The translations under genes and the position numbers were made by a program. Under the pieces are notes generated by a model, which searched no databases, was not told the DNA's origin, and was given only the letters and a program-made list of their open reading frames with translations. A DNA stretch of 64,000 nt from F23-D06 sp963643165. Its GTDB lineage: Bacteria > Bacteroidota > Bacteroidia > Bacteroidales > WCHB1-69. The stretch is from the NCBI GenBank assembly GCA_963643165.1, contig CAVIJD010000002.1:1-64000 (forward strand), written 5' to 3'. Below, in pieces: positions 50,592 through 60,138 of the stretch (its first letter is position 1; every line of letters begins with the position of its first letter).

Positions 50592-53500
50592 ATGAGTTGT
50601 TTAAAAAGGATTGTCCTGCTCTTGCCCGTTTTATGCCTCGGCATCTCATCTCTATTTTCACAGAATGAAACGCTTCGTGTTACGATAGTGTCCGCTTCGG
50701 AAAAGGAGATTGTGGTGCGCGCAGATTTCCCCGATTACAGAATCTCTCCAGTAGAGGTGAACGGCGAGACGATGCAAACGTTGTTTATGCCAGATGCGTA
50801 CCCCTTGCTGAACGCCGGCGAGCCGGACCTCCTCCAAACAACTGTTTCACTGATTGTGCCCGAACATAGCCGTCCCGAAGTTGAAATTATCTCTTCGGAG
50901 TACGAAACTGTGTCCGACGTGAACCTCACCCCCTCAAAAGGAAAATTATACCGCAACGTGAACCCTTCTGACATCCCGTACAAAAAAGGGTCGGCCTATC
51001 AGAAAGACAGCTTTCTTTACGAGGATTCGGTTGAGGTGCAACAGCCATACGTGCTGCGCGACTATTCCGGAATGTCGCTGCGGCTTTTCCCTTTTGCCTA
51101 CAACCCGCTGCGCCGGCAACTGAAGGTCTGCAAAAACATTACGGTAAAAGTTGCCTATAACAGCAAGAATTACATTAAATCCGTTCCCGTTGTCCCAGCA
51201 GCCTTTGACGCGTTATACCAAGAGCATTTCCTGAATTACGATGCGGTCAGAACAGGCAGCATGACCGAGAACGGTGAACTCCTGATTGTGTCGCCGGAGG
51301 AATTCCTTGAAGCCCTACAGCCGTTTGTGCAATGGAAGACCCGCTGTGGCTATACGGTTACGACAGTCCCGCTCGAAACGGCAGGCAATACGGCAAATGC
51401 TGTCAAGACCTACCTTTCCAATTATTACAACCAACACCGGCCGGCTTTTTTGCTGCTGGTGGGCGACGACAGCAAGTTCCCCGTGCTGACAGTCGGCGGC
51501 AACACGAGCGACAACTATTATGGCGAACTCGTTGGCGATGATGTCTATCCGGATGTCATAGTGGGCAAGATTTCCGCAACTACAGCAGATCATGTGCGCA
51601 CACAAGTGGAGCGTTTCGTGGAGTACGAGTGCAACCCTTCCGACACGGCCCACTTTTCCGTGTTCTGCGGCATTGCCTCCTCGGAAGGTCCCGGCGACAA
51701 CAACGAGTACGACTATGACCATATCCGCAATATCGGCAATGTACTCTCTGCTTATACTTATACCTCTGGATATGAACTCTTTGACGGCAACCAAGGCGGC
51801 ATGGACGCGGCTGGCGACCCGGGCCCCACACAGGTGACAACGGCGCTCAACAGCGGTGTGGGCATCGTCAACTACTGCGGACACGGAATTTATACGGGCT
51901 GGAGCACTACCGAATTCAGGTCCACCCACGTCAGGCAACTCGACAATGCCGGCAAATTGCCGTTCATCATTTCCGTGGCTTGTCAGAACGGCGATTATGT
52001 GGGCAGAACATGCTTTGCCGAGGAGTGGCTGCGTGCTGAAAGGAGCGGGCAACCCGTCGGAGCCGTGGGCGCGCTGATGTCCACGATAAACCAACCGTGG
52101 ATTTCACCCATGTATGCACAAGACCGCATGATGCAATACCTGACCGGCACAAACGGGCGCACGCAGTCCAAAACCTTAGGAGGCATCATCTTCAACGGCA
52201 TTGCAGACATGCTCGACTATTACAACGACTATGAGGTTTCGCGCACCTGGATCCTCTTTGGCGACCCCACGCTGCAAGTGCGCACTTCAGCACCGCAAAC
52301 ACTCGTGGTGAACCACGCCGGCCAGATACCCGCCGGCCTCTCTTCCGTTGACTTTACCTCGCCCGTGGAGGGCGCAAGAGTTTCGGTGGCCAAAGGCGAC
52401 GTGCTTGTGGCTACGGGCGTGGTGCAAGGCGGCAGCGTGACACTCGACCTCTCCGCCCTGCCCGTTGACCTCGACACGCTGGATGTGGTGGCCGTGGCCT
52501 CGGGCTATTTGCCCTACGAGGGAACAATCAGCCGTATGTCGGTGCAAGGTCCCTACATATTCTGCTCTTCCCTCGAACCCGACAGCGCCCGAGTGGCGGC
52601 CTATGGCACTACACTTGCCCTGAAAGCCGCATTCCGCAATATTGGCAACGACGGTTCCACCCGTGTCCGGGCACTCCTCAGCACAGACGACCCCTATTTG
52701 ACGGTCGTTGACAGCACTCTGACACTGCTCCGGCTCGACTCCGGCAGCACGTCGGTGAGGCACGCCGCCTATACGGTCAGCGTGGCTCCGAATGCCCCGG
52801 CTGCATATACCGCAATGCTTACCGTACGAACCTCTTTTGAGGGAACGGCTGTGGAACGCACTTTCCCGATTACGCTTTACGCCCCCGACCTGACGGTCGA
52901 GTCGTTTAAGTTTAATGATGCCGCCTCGGCAAACCCGAACGGGCGTTTCGATTTGGGCGAGACGGGCCAATTGCAGTTTGCCCTCGTCAATCAAGGCAAC
53001 TATGAGGCTCCGGCCGGCAGACTCCGCGTCGTGTCTCTGGATGGCAAGATTCAGTTGGCAGAACAGTATTTGTCTGTCGCAACCGCAGGAGTAGGGGAGA
53101 AGCGCTTTGTTGAGGTTACGGCAACCGCCTCGCCCGAGGTTACGGGACCAACATACGCCCGCCTGAAAGCGATCTATACAGCAGGGAACCGAACCTCCGA
53201 GAAAATTTTTGACATCAGGGTGGGTGCCTTGGTGGAGAACTGGGAGTCGGGCGACTTTTCCGCATTCTCCTGGAACACGACCGGAAACAAGGCCTGGACG
53301 GTTACGAACCAGAATGCTTACGAGGGCAGCTATGCCGCCCGCTCGGCCGCCATCGGCAATGACGCTACCAGCAACCTCTCTATCACCATTACCAACAATG
53401 TGCCAGACACGCTCTCTTTTTACTATTGGGTGTCGTCAGAAGAGGACTATGACTTCCTGATTTTCAAGGTTGACGGTGAGGAGAAAGGCAAATGGAGCGG

Positions 53501-53912
53501 CAACACGGGCTGGCAACGCTTTGCCTGCCTCCTGCCCGCAGGCCAGCATTTGCTTAAATGGACCTACGATAAGGATAACTATTATTCCGAAGGCTCTGAC
53601 AAGGCGATGTTAGACATGATTGAGTTTCCGCTCCCGAGTTCCGCTACTGACATTCCGCAAAACATTGCCGAACGCCTCTATCTGTCGCCCAACCCGACAA
53701 CCGGCGTCACCTACCTCTGTACCGTCGGTTCTGCCCCATTGAACGGAAGCGTATATCGGCTGTTTGATGTCGGCGGACGCTTGTTGCGGCAAGATGCCGT
53801 TGAAAGTACGCGGCAGCCGATTGCGCTCGACGGCCTGGAAGCCGGCATCTATCTTCTGGAAGTGAAGGATGATAATGATAATACTCAGATTTTCAAGATA
53901 ATTAAACACTAA
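50592..53912 (+). CDS. Gingipain-like C25 cysteine protease with T9SS sorting domain
   Basis: 1106 residues. Signal peptide at about 1-24. A C25-type propeptide (about 25-210) precedes the protease domain. The catalytic dyad is His431 (YCGHGIYTGWS) and Cys464 (SVACQNGDY); the 33-residue spacing equals that of RgpB (His211/Cys244). Ig-like domains follow at about 580-880. A cleaved-adhesin/jelly-roll-like domain (about 885-1020: ENWESGDFSAFSW, SFYYWVSSEEDYDFLIF) precedes the T9SS C-terminal domain (YLSPNPTTGVTYL to GIYLLEV). It is probably a secreted or surface protease. The open frame reaches 50538 but overlaps the promoter. surE follows 3 bp later. Confidence 0.93.
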   Translation: MSCLKRIVLLLPVLCLGISSLFSQNETLRVTIVSASEKEIVVRADFPDYRISPVEVNGETMQTLFMPDAYPLLNAGEPDLLQTTVSLIVPEHSRPEVEIISSEYETVSDVNLTPSKGKLYRNVNPSDIPYKKGSAYQKDSFLYEDSVEVQQPYVLRDYSGMSLRLFPFAYNPLRRQLKVCKNITVKVAYNSKNYIKSVPVVPAAFDALYQEHFLNYDAVRTGSMTENGELLIVSPEEFLEALQPFVQWKTRCGYTVTTVPLETAGNTANAVKTYLSNYYNQHRPAFLLLVGDDSKFPVLTVGGNTSDNYYGELVGDDVYPDVIVGKISATTADHVRTQVERFVEYECNPSDTAHFSVFCGIASSEGPGDNNEYDYDHIRNIGNVLSAYTYTSGYELFDGNQGGMDAAGDPGPTQVTTALNSGVGIVNYCGHGIYTGWSTTEFRSTHVRQLDNAGKLPFIISVACQNGDYVGRTCFAEEWLRAERSGQPVGAVGALMSTINQPWISPMYAQDRMMQYLTGTNGRTQSKTLGGIIFNGIADMLDYYNDYEVSRTWILFGDPTLQVRTSAPQTLVVNHAGQIPAGLSSVDFTSPVEGARVSVAKGDVLVATGVVQGGSVTLDLSALPVDLDTLDVVAVASGYLPYEGTISRMSVQGPYIFCSSLEPDSARVAAYGTTLALKAAFRNIGNDGSTRVRALLSTDDPYLTVVDSTLTLLRLDSGSTSVRHAAYTVSVAPNAPAAYTAMLTVRTSFEGTAVERTFPITLYAPDLTVESFKFNDAASANPNGRFDLGETGQLQFALVNQGNYEAPAGRLRVVSLDGKIQLAEQYLSVATAGVGEKRFVEVTATASPEVTGPTYARLKAIYTAGNRTSEKIFDIRVGALVENWESGDFSAFSWNTTGNKAWTVTNQNAYEGSYAARSAAIGNDATSNLSITITNNVPDTLSFYYWVSSEEDYDFLIFKVDGEEKGKWSGNTGWQRFACLLPAGQHLLKWTYDKDNYYSEGSDKAMLDMIEFPLPSSATDIPQNIAERLYLSPNPTTGVTYLCTVGSAPLNGSVYRLFDVGGRLLRQDAVESTRQPIALDGLEAGIYLLEVKDDNDNTQIFKIIKH

Positions 53913-53915
53913 AAG

Positions 53916-54698
53916 ATGCAAAACAAACCGTTGATATTAGTTGTGAACGATGACGGCTACGAGGCCAGAGGGCTTGAGGCGATGGTTCAGATTGCCAAAA
54001 CGTTTGGCGAAGTGGTGGTGGTCGCGCCCGACAGAGTACGTTCGGCATCGGGCCACTCCATCACGATGCACGAGCCGCTCCATGTTACCCACTACAAGAC
54101 CGAAGACGGCATTGCCTATTGGCGCACCAACGGCACGCCCGTGGATTGCGTGAAACTGGGCCAAAAGGTGGTTCTGCGCGGGCGCAAGATTGACCTTGTG
54201 CTGTCGGGCATCAACCACGGATCAAACTCCTCTGTCAGCATCATCTATTCCGGCACTATGGGGGCTGCTATTGAGGCTTCGTTTGAAACGATGGCCGTGG
54301 GCATTTCTGTCCTCGACTACAGTAAGGACGCCGATTTTACGGCTGCTATACATTATGGTAAAATAATTGTGGAACAGGTACTTAAGAACGGACTTCCGCC
54401 CCGGATTTGCCTGAATGTGAATGTCCCCAAATTGCCGTTGAGCGAAATAAAAGGCATGAAGGTGACCCGGCAGACGGAGGGCTATTGGGAAGAAGACTTG
54501 GAAGCACGCACTGACCCGCAAGGCCGCAATTACTATTGGCTGGCAGGGCATCTGGTGGATACCGACCATAAAGAAGACTCGTGCGAGTGGGCACTGCACC
54601 ACCAATATGTTTCGATACAGCCTGTGCAGTATGACCTTACCGCTTATAAATATATGAATGAAGTCAAATACCTTGAATTAGAAGAAAATGGAAAATAG
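53916..54698 (+). CDS. surE: 5'/3'-nucleotidase SurE
   Basis: 260 residues. The metal site NDDGYEARGLEAM is at the N-terminus (Asp8, Asp9). APDRVRSASGHSIT, GTPVDCV and SGINHGSNSSVSIIYSGTMGAAIEA follow the SurE pattern. It dephosphorylates nucleoside monophosphates. It is 3 bp after the C25 gene and overlaps the next gene by 11 bp. Confidence 0.96.
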   Translation: MQNKPLILVVNDDGYEARGLEAMVQIAKTFGEVVVVAPDRVRSASGHSITMHEPLHVTHYKTEDGIAYWRTNGTPVDCVKLGQKVVLRGRKIDLVLSGINHGSNSSVSIIYSGTMGAAIEASFETMAVGISVLDYSKDADFTAAIHYGKIIVEQVLKNGLPPRICLNVNVPKLPLSEIKGMKVTRQTEGYWEEDLEARTDPQGRNYYWLAGHLVDTDHKEDSCEWALHHQYVSIQPVQYDLTAYKYMNEVKYLELEENGK

Positions 54699-55011
54699 GT
54701 TTTTCAACTTTTTGCGAAAAGACTCTATAGGTCTGGGCGTTGTGATTGGATTTGTGGTCCCGGCAGTGCTCTTCGGCATTCTTTTTGCCATCTTCGCCAT
54801 CCTGGTGAAGACAAACCCTGAAATGCTGGTCAACAACCCCTCATTGCAGCGCACTATCATCCCGAAACTGATTCTGATCAGCCTCATTCCGTCGCTGCTG
54901 ATTCTACGCCACTATCTGCTGAAACTGAAATACGACAAGACGGGACGTGGTATCATCATCTCTACGTTTGTTTTAGGCCTGGTGTTTGTCATCGTTCAGT
55001 TTTCCCTATAG
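54688..55011 (+). CDS. Small integral membrane protein
   Basis: 107 residues with three to four hydrophobic segments (about 14-41, 57-77, 87-105) and a short charged N-terminus (MENRFFNFLRKD). It overlaps surE by 11 bp, so translation is coupled. No family recognised. Its last 16 bp overlap the end of the glycosyltransferase gene on the other strand. Confidence 0.75.
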   Translation: MENRFFNFLRKDSIGLGVVIGFVVPAVLFGILFAIFAILVKTNPEMLVNNPSLQRTIIPKLILISLIPSLLILRHYLLKLKYDKTGRGIIISTFVLGLVFVIVQFSL

Positions 55012-55934
55012 ATTGTGCTTTCCCCCGTTTCCTGAAAAAGGCACAAAAGCTTGTACAGGTCAAGTGCGCGTATGTTGTAGTGCTGGAGGACGAGTTTTTT
55101 CAGCGTGCGGCGGTTGATGTTCAGGAACAGGGCTGCCGGCTTTGACAGATGCCAGTCTGATAGTTTCAGAAATGTGTGCAGCAGGCGGTTCTCACGGATG
55201 AAGTCCGGAGAGGCTTTCCCGTTGTTCAGCAGCATTGCCAGATTGGCAATTGCGGTTTCGGTTTTTGACAGAAATACCTCGTTTCGGTCGAGGCCCTCGT
55301 GGTAAATCCCGTTGTCGATGTGCTCTACGGGGATGGCGTTGCGCCGCAGTTGTTCTCCAAAGAAGACATCTTCAAAGCCGTAGGTCTTGAACGACTCGTC
55401 GAAGCGGCAGATGTTGAACACGGTTTTTGAGACGAGCATGTTGAACGGTGTGAAGGAGCGGTAGGGGTGCAGGCTTCTTTGCGCTGCGCTTTTCTGTTCA
55501 CGGTTGATGCCGTAGTGCCAGCGGAGCCGGTATGCTTTTTCCGGAGGCGTTTCATGATAGGCCACGCCGCCCATAGTTACAAAAGGATCGGCAATGTCGG
55601 GATGGCAGTTGCGGGCATGTTGGACATAGTGTTTCAGGTAGTCAGAACTTTTTACGCCGGCATCACCGTCAATAAAGAGCAGATAAGGGTATTGAGCGGC
55701 ATCGGCGAGGCGGTTGCGGGTGTAGGCGCGCCCCAGGTTTGTTTCGTTGCGGAGAAAGGTCACTTCCGGATTTTCTGCCACTTTCTCGTTTTCAATGACA
55801 GTCCGTTGGTCTGGAGAGGCATCGTCCAGGATCAGGATTTCAAAAGGGATGGAAAGCAAGCGTGCCTGCTCCAGCAGGGGAGTGGCGAGCGGCTCGGCGG
55901 AGAGGTTGTAAACAGGCAACAGGATGGAGAGCAT
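54996..55934 (-). CDS. Glycosyltransferase family 2
   Basis: 312 residues of GT-A fold. The start MLSILLPVYN, EILILDDASPDQ, ETNLGRAYTRNRLADAAQYPYLLFIDGDAGV (the DxD-like metal motif DGDA) and FETYGFEDVFFG-type acceptor region (KTYGFEDVFFGEQL) match GT2. No transmembrane helix. Its start codon overlaps the ftsE stop by one base. It probably builds a cell-surface glycan; donor and acceptor unknown. Confidence 0.9.
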   Translation of the reverse strand: MLSILLPVYNLSAEPLATPLLEQARLLSIPFEILILDDASPDQRTVIENEKVAENPEVTFLRNETNLGRAYTRNRLADAAQYPYLLFIDGDAGVKSSDYLKHYVQHARNCHPDIADPFVTMGGVAYHETPPEKAYRLRWHYGINREQKSAAQRSLHPYRSFTPFNMLVSKTVFNICRFDESFKTYGFEDVFFGEQLRRNAIPVEHIDNGIYHEGLDRNEVFLSKTETAIANLAMLLNNGKASPDFIRENRLLHTFLKLSDWHLSKPAALFLNINRRTLKKLVLQHYNIRALDLYKLLCLFQETGESTIYREN

Positions 55935-56710
55935 CAGAATCCTGAATCTATCAACTGTCCGTTTTCTATGCAGATGGTCCTGGACGGGAACTTGTCGATC
56001 ATGGAGAAGTTGTGTGTTGCCATCAGGATGGTTGTGCCCGTCTTGTTGATGTTGTGGAACACGCTGAAAATCTCTTCGGAGGTCAACGGGTCAAGGTTGC
56101 CGGTCGGCTCGTCTGCCAAGATGACGTCGGGGCGGTTGAGCAGGGCGCGGGCGATACATACGCGCTGTTGCTCGCCGCCGGAGAGCTGTGAGGGCAGTTT
56201 GAAGTCCTTGGTTTTAAGGTCCACCGCGTCAAGCACCTCTTCGCAGCGGTTCAACATGGCGTTCTTGTCTTTCCACCGGGTGGCCTTGAGCACGAACATC
56301 AAGTTCTCAATGACCGTCTTGTCCGAAAGCAACTGGTAGTCTTGGAACACCATGCCGATTTTCTTGCGGAGTGCCGGAATCTTTTTCTGTTTGAGGTTCA
56401 AGAGGTCGTACCCCAATATTTCGGCGGTTTCGCCTTTGGGCTTGATGTCGGCGATTAGCGTCTTCAGGATGGAAGACTTGCCGCTGCCGGTTCGTCCGAT
56501 GAGGTAAACAAACTCACCTTGTTTCACGGAAAAGGAAACCTTAGGGAGCACCAAAATCTTTTTTTGGTAGATGTCCACGTTGTGCAGCGAAATCACCATG
56601 TTGGGCACGTTTTCGGCGGCCGTCGTTGCAGGCGCGTCAACTTGCGGTGCGGTGGCCGATTCGGGCTGTTGAGCCGGGGTTGTCCCGGTCTCTTCTGGGG
56701 TATCAGGCAT
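55934..56710 (-). CDS. ftsE: Cell division ATP-binding protein FtsE
   Basis: 258 residues. An unusual about 38-residue Pro/Thr/Ala-rich N-terminal tail (PEETGTTPAQQPE) precedes the ABC ATPase core: Walker A GRTGSGKSS, Q-loop MVFQDYQLL, signature LSGGEQQRV, Walker B VILADEPTGNLD, and the H-loop ATHN. FtsE with FtsX links the divisome to peptidoglycan hydrolases; ftsX is not adjacent. ATG 56710 overlaps the last 8 bp of gyrB. An internal ATG (MVISLHNV) could also be the real start. Confidence 0.92.
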   Translation of the reverse strand: MPDTPEETGTTPAQQPESATAPQVDAPATTAAENVPNMVISLHNVDIYQKKILVLPKVSFSVKQGEFVYLIGRTGSGKSSILKTLIADIKPKGETAEILGYDLLNLKQKKIPALRKKIGMVFQDYQLLSDKTVIENLMFVLKATRWKDKNAMLNRCEEVLDAVDLKTKDFKLPSQLSGGEQQRVCIARALLNRPDVILADEPTGNLDPLTSEEIFSVFHNINKTGTTILMATHNFSMIDKFPSRTICIENGQLIDSGF

Positions 56711-58676
56711 CGATGTTTGCATAGGTGGCGTTTTTTTCAATGAATTCACGGCGTGGCGGCACATCGTCGCCCATTAGCATAGAGAACACGCGGTCGGCTT
56801 CGGCGGCGTTTTCGATGGTGACCTGCCGGAGCGTGCGGTGTTCCGGGTCCATGGTGGTTGACCAGAGTTGTTCTTCGTTCATTTCGCCGAGACCTTTGTA
56901 GCGTTGCACATGAACCTTGGCGTCTTCGTTGTCTCCGGAGGCTTCGGCGATGTATTGTTTGCGCTGGTCTTCCGTCCAGGCGTATTTCTGGTATTTTCCT
57001 TTTTTCACGAGGTAGAGCGGCGGGGTGGCGATATAGACATGGCCTTGTTCTATCAGCGTGCGCATGTGGCGGAAGAAGAAGGTCAGGATGAGGGCGGCAA
57101 TGTGGCTGCCGTCCACGTCGGCATCGGTCATGATGATGACTTTATGGTAGCGGAGTTTGGAGATGTTGAGCGCCATCTTGTCCTCCTCGGTGCCGATAGT
57201 CACGCCCAGGGCGGTGTATATGTTTTTGATTTCCTGGCTGTCCCAGATGCGGTGGGGCATGGCTTTCTCCACGTTCAGGATTTTGCCTCGCAACGGCAGG
57301 ATGGCCTGGAAGTGGCTGTCGCGCCCCTGTTTGGCCGTTCCGCCTGCGGAGTCACCCTCCACGAGGAAAAGTTCGCATTTGGTGGCGTCTTTGGAGGAGC
57401 AGTCGGAAAGCTTGCCCGGAAGTCCGGAGCCGCTGAAGGCGGTTTTGCGCTGCACCATCTCGCGGGCCTTGCGGGCGGCATGGCGCGCGCGGGCGGCTGT
57501 GACCACTTTGTCAACGATGTCTTTTGCGTCTTTCGGATTCTCTTCCAGATAGTTGGTCAGCATTTCGCCAACCATCTGGTTTACGATGCCGGCGACTTCG
57601 CTGTTGCCGAGTTTTGTTTTCGTCTGTCCCTCAAATTGCGGGTCTGCCACCTTCACCGAGATGATGGCCGTGAGTCCCTCGCGGAAGTCGTCGCCTGAAA
57701 TCTCCACATTCTCCTTGCTGAGTTTGTCCAGCATCTTGTTGTCGTCGGCGTATTTCTTCAAGGTGCGGGTCAGTGCCGAGCGGAAGCCGGCAAGGTGCGT
57801 GCCGCCCTCTATCGTGTTGATGTTGTTGACGTACGAGTGGATGTTTTCCGAGTAGGAGTCGTTGTACTGCATGGCCACTTCAACGGGCACGTTCTGCCGT
57901 TCGCCCTCAATGTAAATCGGCTTCGACGTGATTTTGACGCGGTTCTGGTCCAAATAGTCGATGAAGTCGCGCAGGCCGTTCTCGGAGTAATACTCGTGTT
58001 TCGGGTGGTTGCCTTGCTCGTCGGTTGACCGCAGGTCCTCGATGGAGATGTGGATGCCTTTGTTGAGGAAAGACAGTTCGCGAAGACGGTCTGACAGCCT
58101 TTCAAAGTCGTAGGTGGTGGTGTAGAATATCGAATCATCGGGCGTGAATGTGATTTTGGTGCCGCGGTAGTCGCTGTCGCCCACCACTTTCACGGGGTAG
58201 AGCGGTTTGCCGCAGGCGTATTCCTGGACGAAATGTTTGCCCTCGCGGAAGACCTCCGCGGTCATGTGCTTGGAGAGCGCGTTCACGCAGGAGACGCCCA
58301 CGCCGTGCAGACCGCCGGAGACTTTATAGGTGTCCTTGTTGAACTTGCCGCCGGCATGGAGCACGGTCATCACGACTTCAAGGGCGGAGCGGTGTTCTTT
58401 GGCGTGCATGCCGGTAGGGATGCCGCGGCCGTTGTCCAACACGCTGATGGAGTTGTCTTCCAGAATGGTGACTTCTATATTGTCGCAGAATCCTGCCAGC
58501 GCTTCGTCGATGCTGTTGTCCACCACCTCGTTGACCAGATGGTGAAGTCCGCGGTCGTTGATGTCGCCGATGTACATGGCGGGACGCTTGCGTACGGCTT
58601 CCAGTCCCTCAAGTACTTGGATATTGTCGGCGCCGTAGGATTCCTCGGCAGGATTGATGTTGTCTAATTCGCTCAT
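56703..58676 (-). CDS. gyrB: DNA gyrase subunit B
   Basis: 657 residues, the compact form without the E. coli insertion. GHKL ATPase: EAVRKRPAMYIGD, NSIDEALAG, DNGRGIPTGMH, GGLHGVGVSCVNALS. Transducer: QTKTKLGN. TOPRIM: LVEGDSAGGTAKQGRD and DADVDGSHIAALIL. C-terminus: RYKGLGEMN, TLRQV. The overall pattern, including the ends, fits GyrB rather than ParE. It introduces negative supercoils with GyrA. Confidence 0.96.
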   Translation of the reverse strand: MSELDNINPAEESYGADNIQVLEGLEAVRKRPAMYIGDINDRGLHHLVNEVVDNSIDEALAGFCDNIEVTILEDNSISVLDNGRGIPTGMHAKEHRSALEVVMTVLHAGGKFNKDTYKVSGGLHGVGVSCVNALSKHMTAEVFREGKHFVQEYACGKPLYPVKVVGDSDYRGTKITFTPDDSIFYTTTYDFERLSDRLRELSFLNKGIHISIEDLRSTDEQGNHPKHEYYSENGLRDFIDYLDQNRVKITSKPIYIEGERQNVPVEVAMQYNDSYSENIHSYVNNINTIEGGTHLAGFRSALTRTLKKYADDNKMLDKLSKENVEISGDDFREGLTAIISVKVADPQFEGQTKTKLGNSEVAGIVNQMVGEMLTNYLEENPKDAKDIVDKVVTAARARHAARKAREMVQRKTAFSGSGLPGKLSDCSSKDATKCELFLVEGDSAGGTAKQGRDSHFQAILPLRGKILNVEKAMPHRIWDSQEIKNIYTALGVTIGTEEDKMALNISKLRYHKVIIMTDADVDGSHIAALILTFFFRHMRTLIEQGHVYIATPPLYLVKKGKYQKYAWTEDQRKQYIAEASGDNEDAKVHVQRYKGLGEMNEEQLWSTTMDPEHRTLRQVTIENAAEADRVFSMLMGDDVPPRREFIEKNATYANIDA

Positions 58677-58709
58677 TTACAAATGGTTTTATTATAAATT
58701 CAAAGTATG

Positions 58710-58717
58710 CAAAGATA
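58710..58717 (-). promoter_or_regulatory. -7 box of gyrB-ftsE-glycosyltransferase unit
   Basis: TATCTTTG on the minus strand, 34 bp before the gyrB start codon. Confidence 0.65.
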
Positions 58718-58813
58718 TAAAAAATCGTTGGAAGTACGGTGCGCAATCTTGCTAAAAGTTACGGCTTTGTTCAGGTTTTTTTCGACGTTAAAGATGTAGG
58801 TTTCAGAAAAGAA

Positions 58814-58840
58814 AAGAGGCGGCTTTCAGGCCGCCTCTTG
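58814..58840 (-). terminator. Terminator after PLP enzyme
   Basis: AAGAGGCGGC / GCCGCCTCTT with a short loop, followed on the minus strand by TTTCTTTTC. It lies 20 bp beyond the stop at 58861. Confidence 0.85.
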
Positions 58841-58860
58841 AGGTATAGCAAGACCGGGGA

Positions 58861-60057
58861 TTACCGGGTCTCTTCGATGGCTTGTTTGATGAGTTGGAAG
58901 GTGCGTTCCGGGTCGTTGTCGAGACCGACGGAGAAGCGGATGAGACCTTCGCTCATGCCCATTTCTTTCTGGATGTCTTCAGGAACTTCCGAAGAGGTGG
59001 ACTTTCCGGAGTTGCTGAAGAGGGTCTTGAAGTAGCCGAGGCTGACGGCGAGGTAGCCTACGCCCAGTTCCTGCATTTTCTCCATGATGGCGCTGGCTCT
59101 TTCAGCCGTGCCCATGTCGATGGAGATCATGCCGCCGTAGCCGTAGCCTTCGTTCATCATTTCGGTGAACAGTTTGTGGTCAGGATGCTCCTCGAGGCCG
59201 GGATAGTTGTACTTGATGCCCGTCTCTTTGAAGCGTTTGGCCAGGTACATGGCGTTCTCGCCGTGTTTCTTCATGCGGATGTGCAGCGTGTGCAGGTTCT
59301 TCTGGATGCTGGATGAACGGAAGGTGTCCAAAACGGGGCCGAGCAGCATGGCGGTGCCGTTGTTCACGTCAATCAAGGAGTTGATATAGTCGGCTGTTCC
59401 GCAGATGGCGCCTGCCACACAGTCGTTCATGCCGTTCACATATTTGGTCATACTGTAGATGACGACATCGGCGCCGAGACGGTACGGTGAGAAGATCATC
59501 GGCGTGAAGGTGTTGTCAACGAGCAGTTTGGCGCCGGCAGCGTGGGCGATCTTAGACAACTCGGGGATGTTGGCGATGCGGAGCAACGGGTTGTTCATCG
59601 TTTCCGTGTAGAGAACTTTGGTGTTGGGCCTGATGGCTTTCTTGACGGCATCCAGGTCCTGCATGTTGACGAAAGTGACTTCGACATTGAATTTCTTGAG
59701 GTAGTTGTTCAGAAATGCGAACGTTCCGCCGTAAGTGGTCATGCTGGATACGATATGGTCGCCGGCTTTCACTTCGTGGAGCAGCGCCACTGTGATGGCA
59801 GCCATTCCGGAACCGGTGGCCCAGGCAGACTCGGTGCCTTCCATTGCGGCCAATGACTGTGCCAATGCCAGCGTGCTCGGATTCCAATGTCTGGAGTAGA
59901 GGAAATAACCCTCCGTTTCGCCATGGAATGTGTCGGTCATGGTCTTTGCCTGTTCAAACATGAATGTGGCGCTGTCGCAGATGGCAGGGTTGACGCCGCG
60001 GTAAGCGTCTTTTTTGTCCAACTTCTCGATGTTGGTTGCGGGATCAAATTTTTCCAT
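58861..60057 (-). CDS. PLP-dependent trans-sulfuration enzyme (methionine gamma-lyase/cystathionine synthase family)
   Basis: 398 residues of the Cys/Met metabolism PLP family. The PLP lysine is Lys205 in YSMTKYVNG. ATGSGMAAI (phosphate-binding), TETMNNPLLRIANI, LVDNTFTPM and the closing EGLIRFSVGLDN are typical. The active-site stretch YSRHWNPS replaces the usual YSRxxNPT. The family does not fix the reaction: methionine gamma-lyase, cystathionine gamma-lyase or O-acetylhomoserine sulfhydrylase are all possible. A single gene with its own promoter and terminator. Confidence 0.9.
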   Translation of the reverse strand: MEKFDPATNIEKLDKKDAYRGVNPAICDSATFMFEQAKTMTDTFHGETEGYFLYSRHWNPSTLALAQSLAAMEGTESAWATGSGMAAITVALLHEVKAGDHIVSSMTTYGGTFAFLNNYLKKFNVEVTFVNMQDLDAVKKAIRPNTKVLYTETMNNPLLRIANIPELSKIAHAAGAKLLVDNTFTPMIFSPYRLGADVVIYSMTKYVNGMNDCVAGAICGTADYINSLIDVNNGTAMLLGPVLDTFRSSSIQKNLHTLHIRMKKHGENAMYLAKRFKETGIKYNYPGLEEHPDHKLFTEMMNEGYGYGGMISIDMGTAERASAIMEKMQELGVGYLAVSLGYFKTLFSNSGKSTSSEVPEDIQKEMGMSEGLIRFSVGLDNDPERTFQLIKQAIEETR

Positions 60058-60119
60058 ATTGTTTATCAGTTATTTAGATAATGTTAGATAGTGTGCTTGA
60101 CGGTTTGCCTAAAAGCGTG

Positions 60120-60127
60120 CAAAGATA
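60120..60127 (-). promoter_or_regulatory. -7 box of PLP enzyme gene
   Basis: TATCTTTG on the minus strand, followed by CACGC, about 63 bp before the start codon. Confidence 0.65.
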
Positions 60128-60138
60128 TGTTTTTTATG

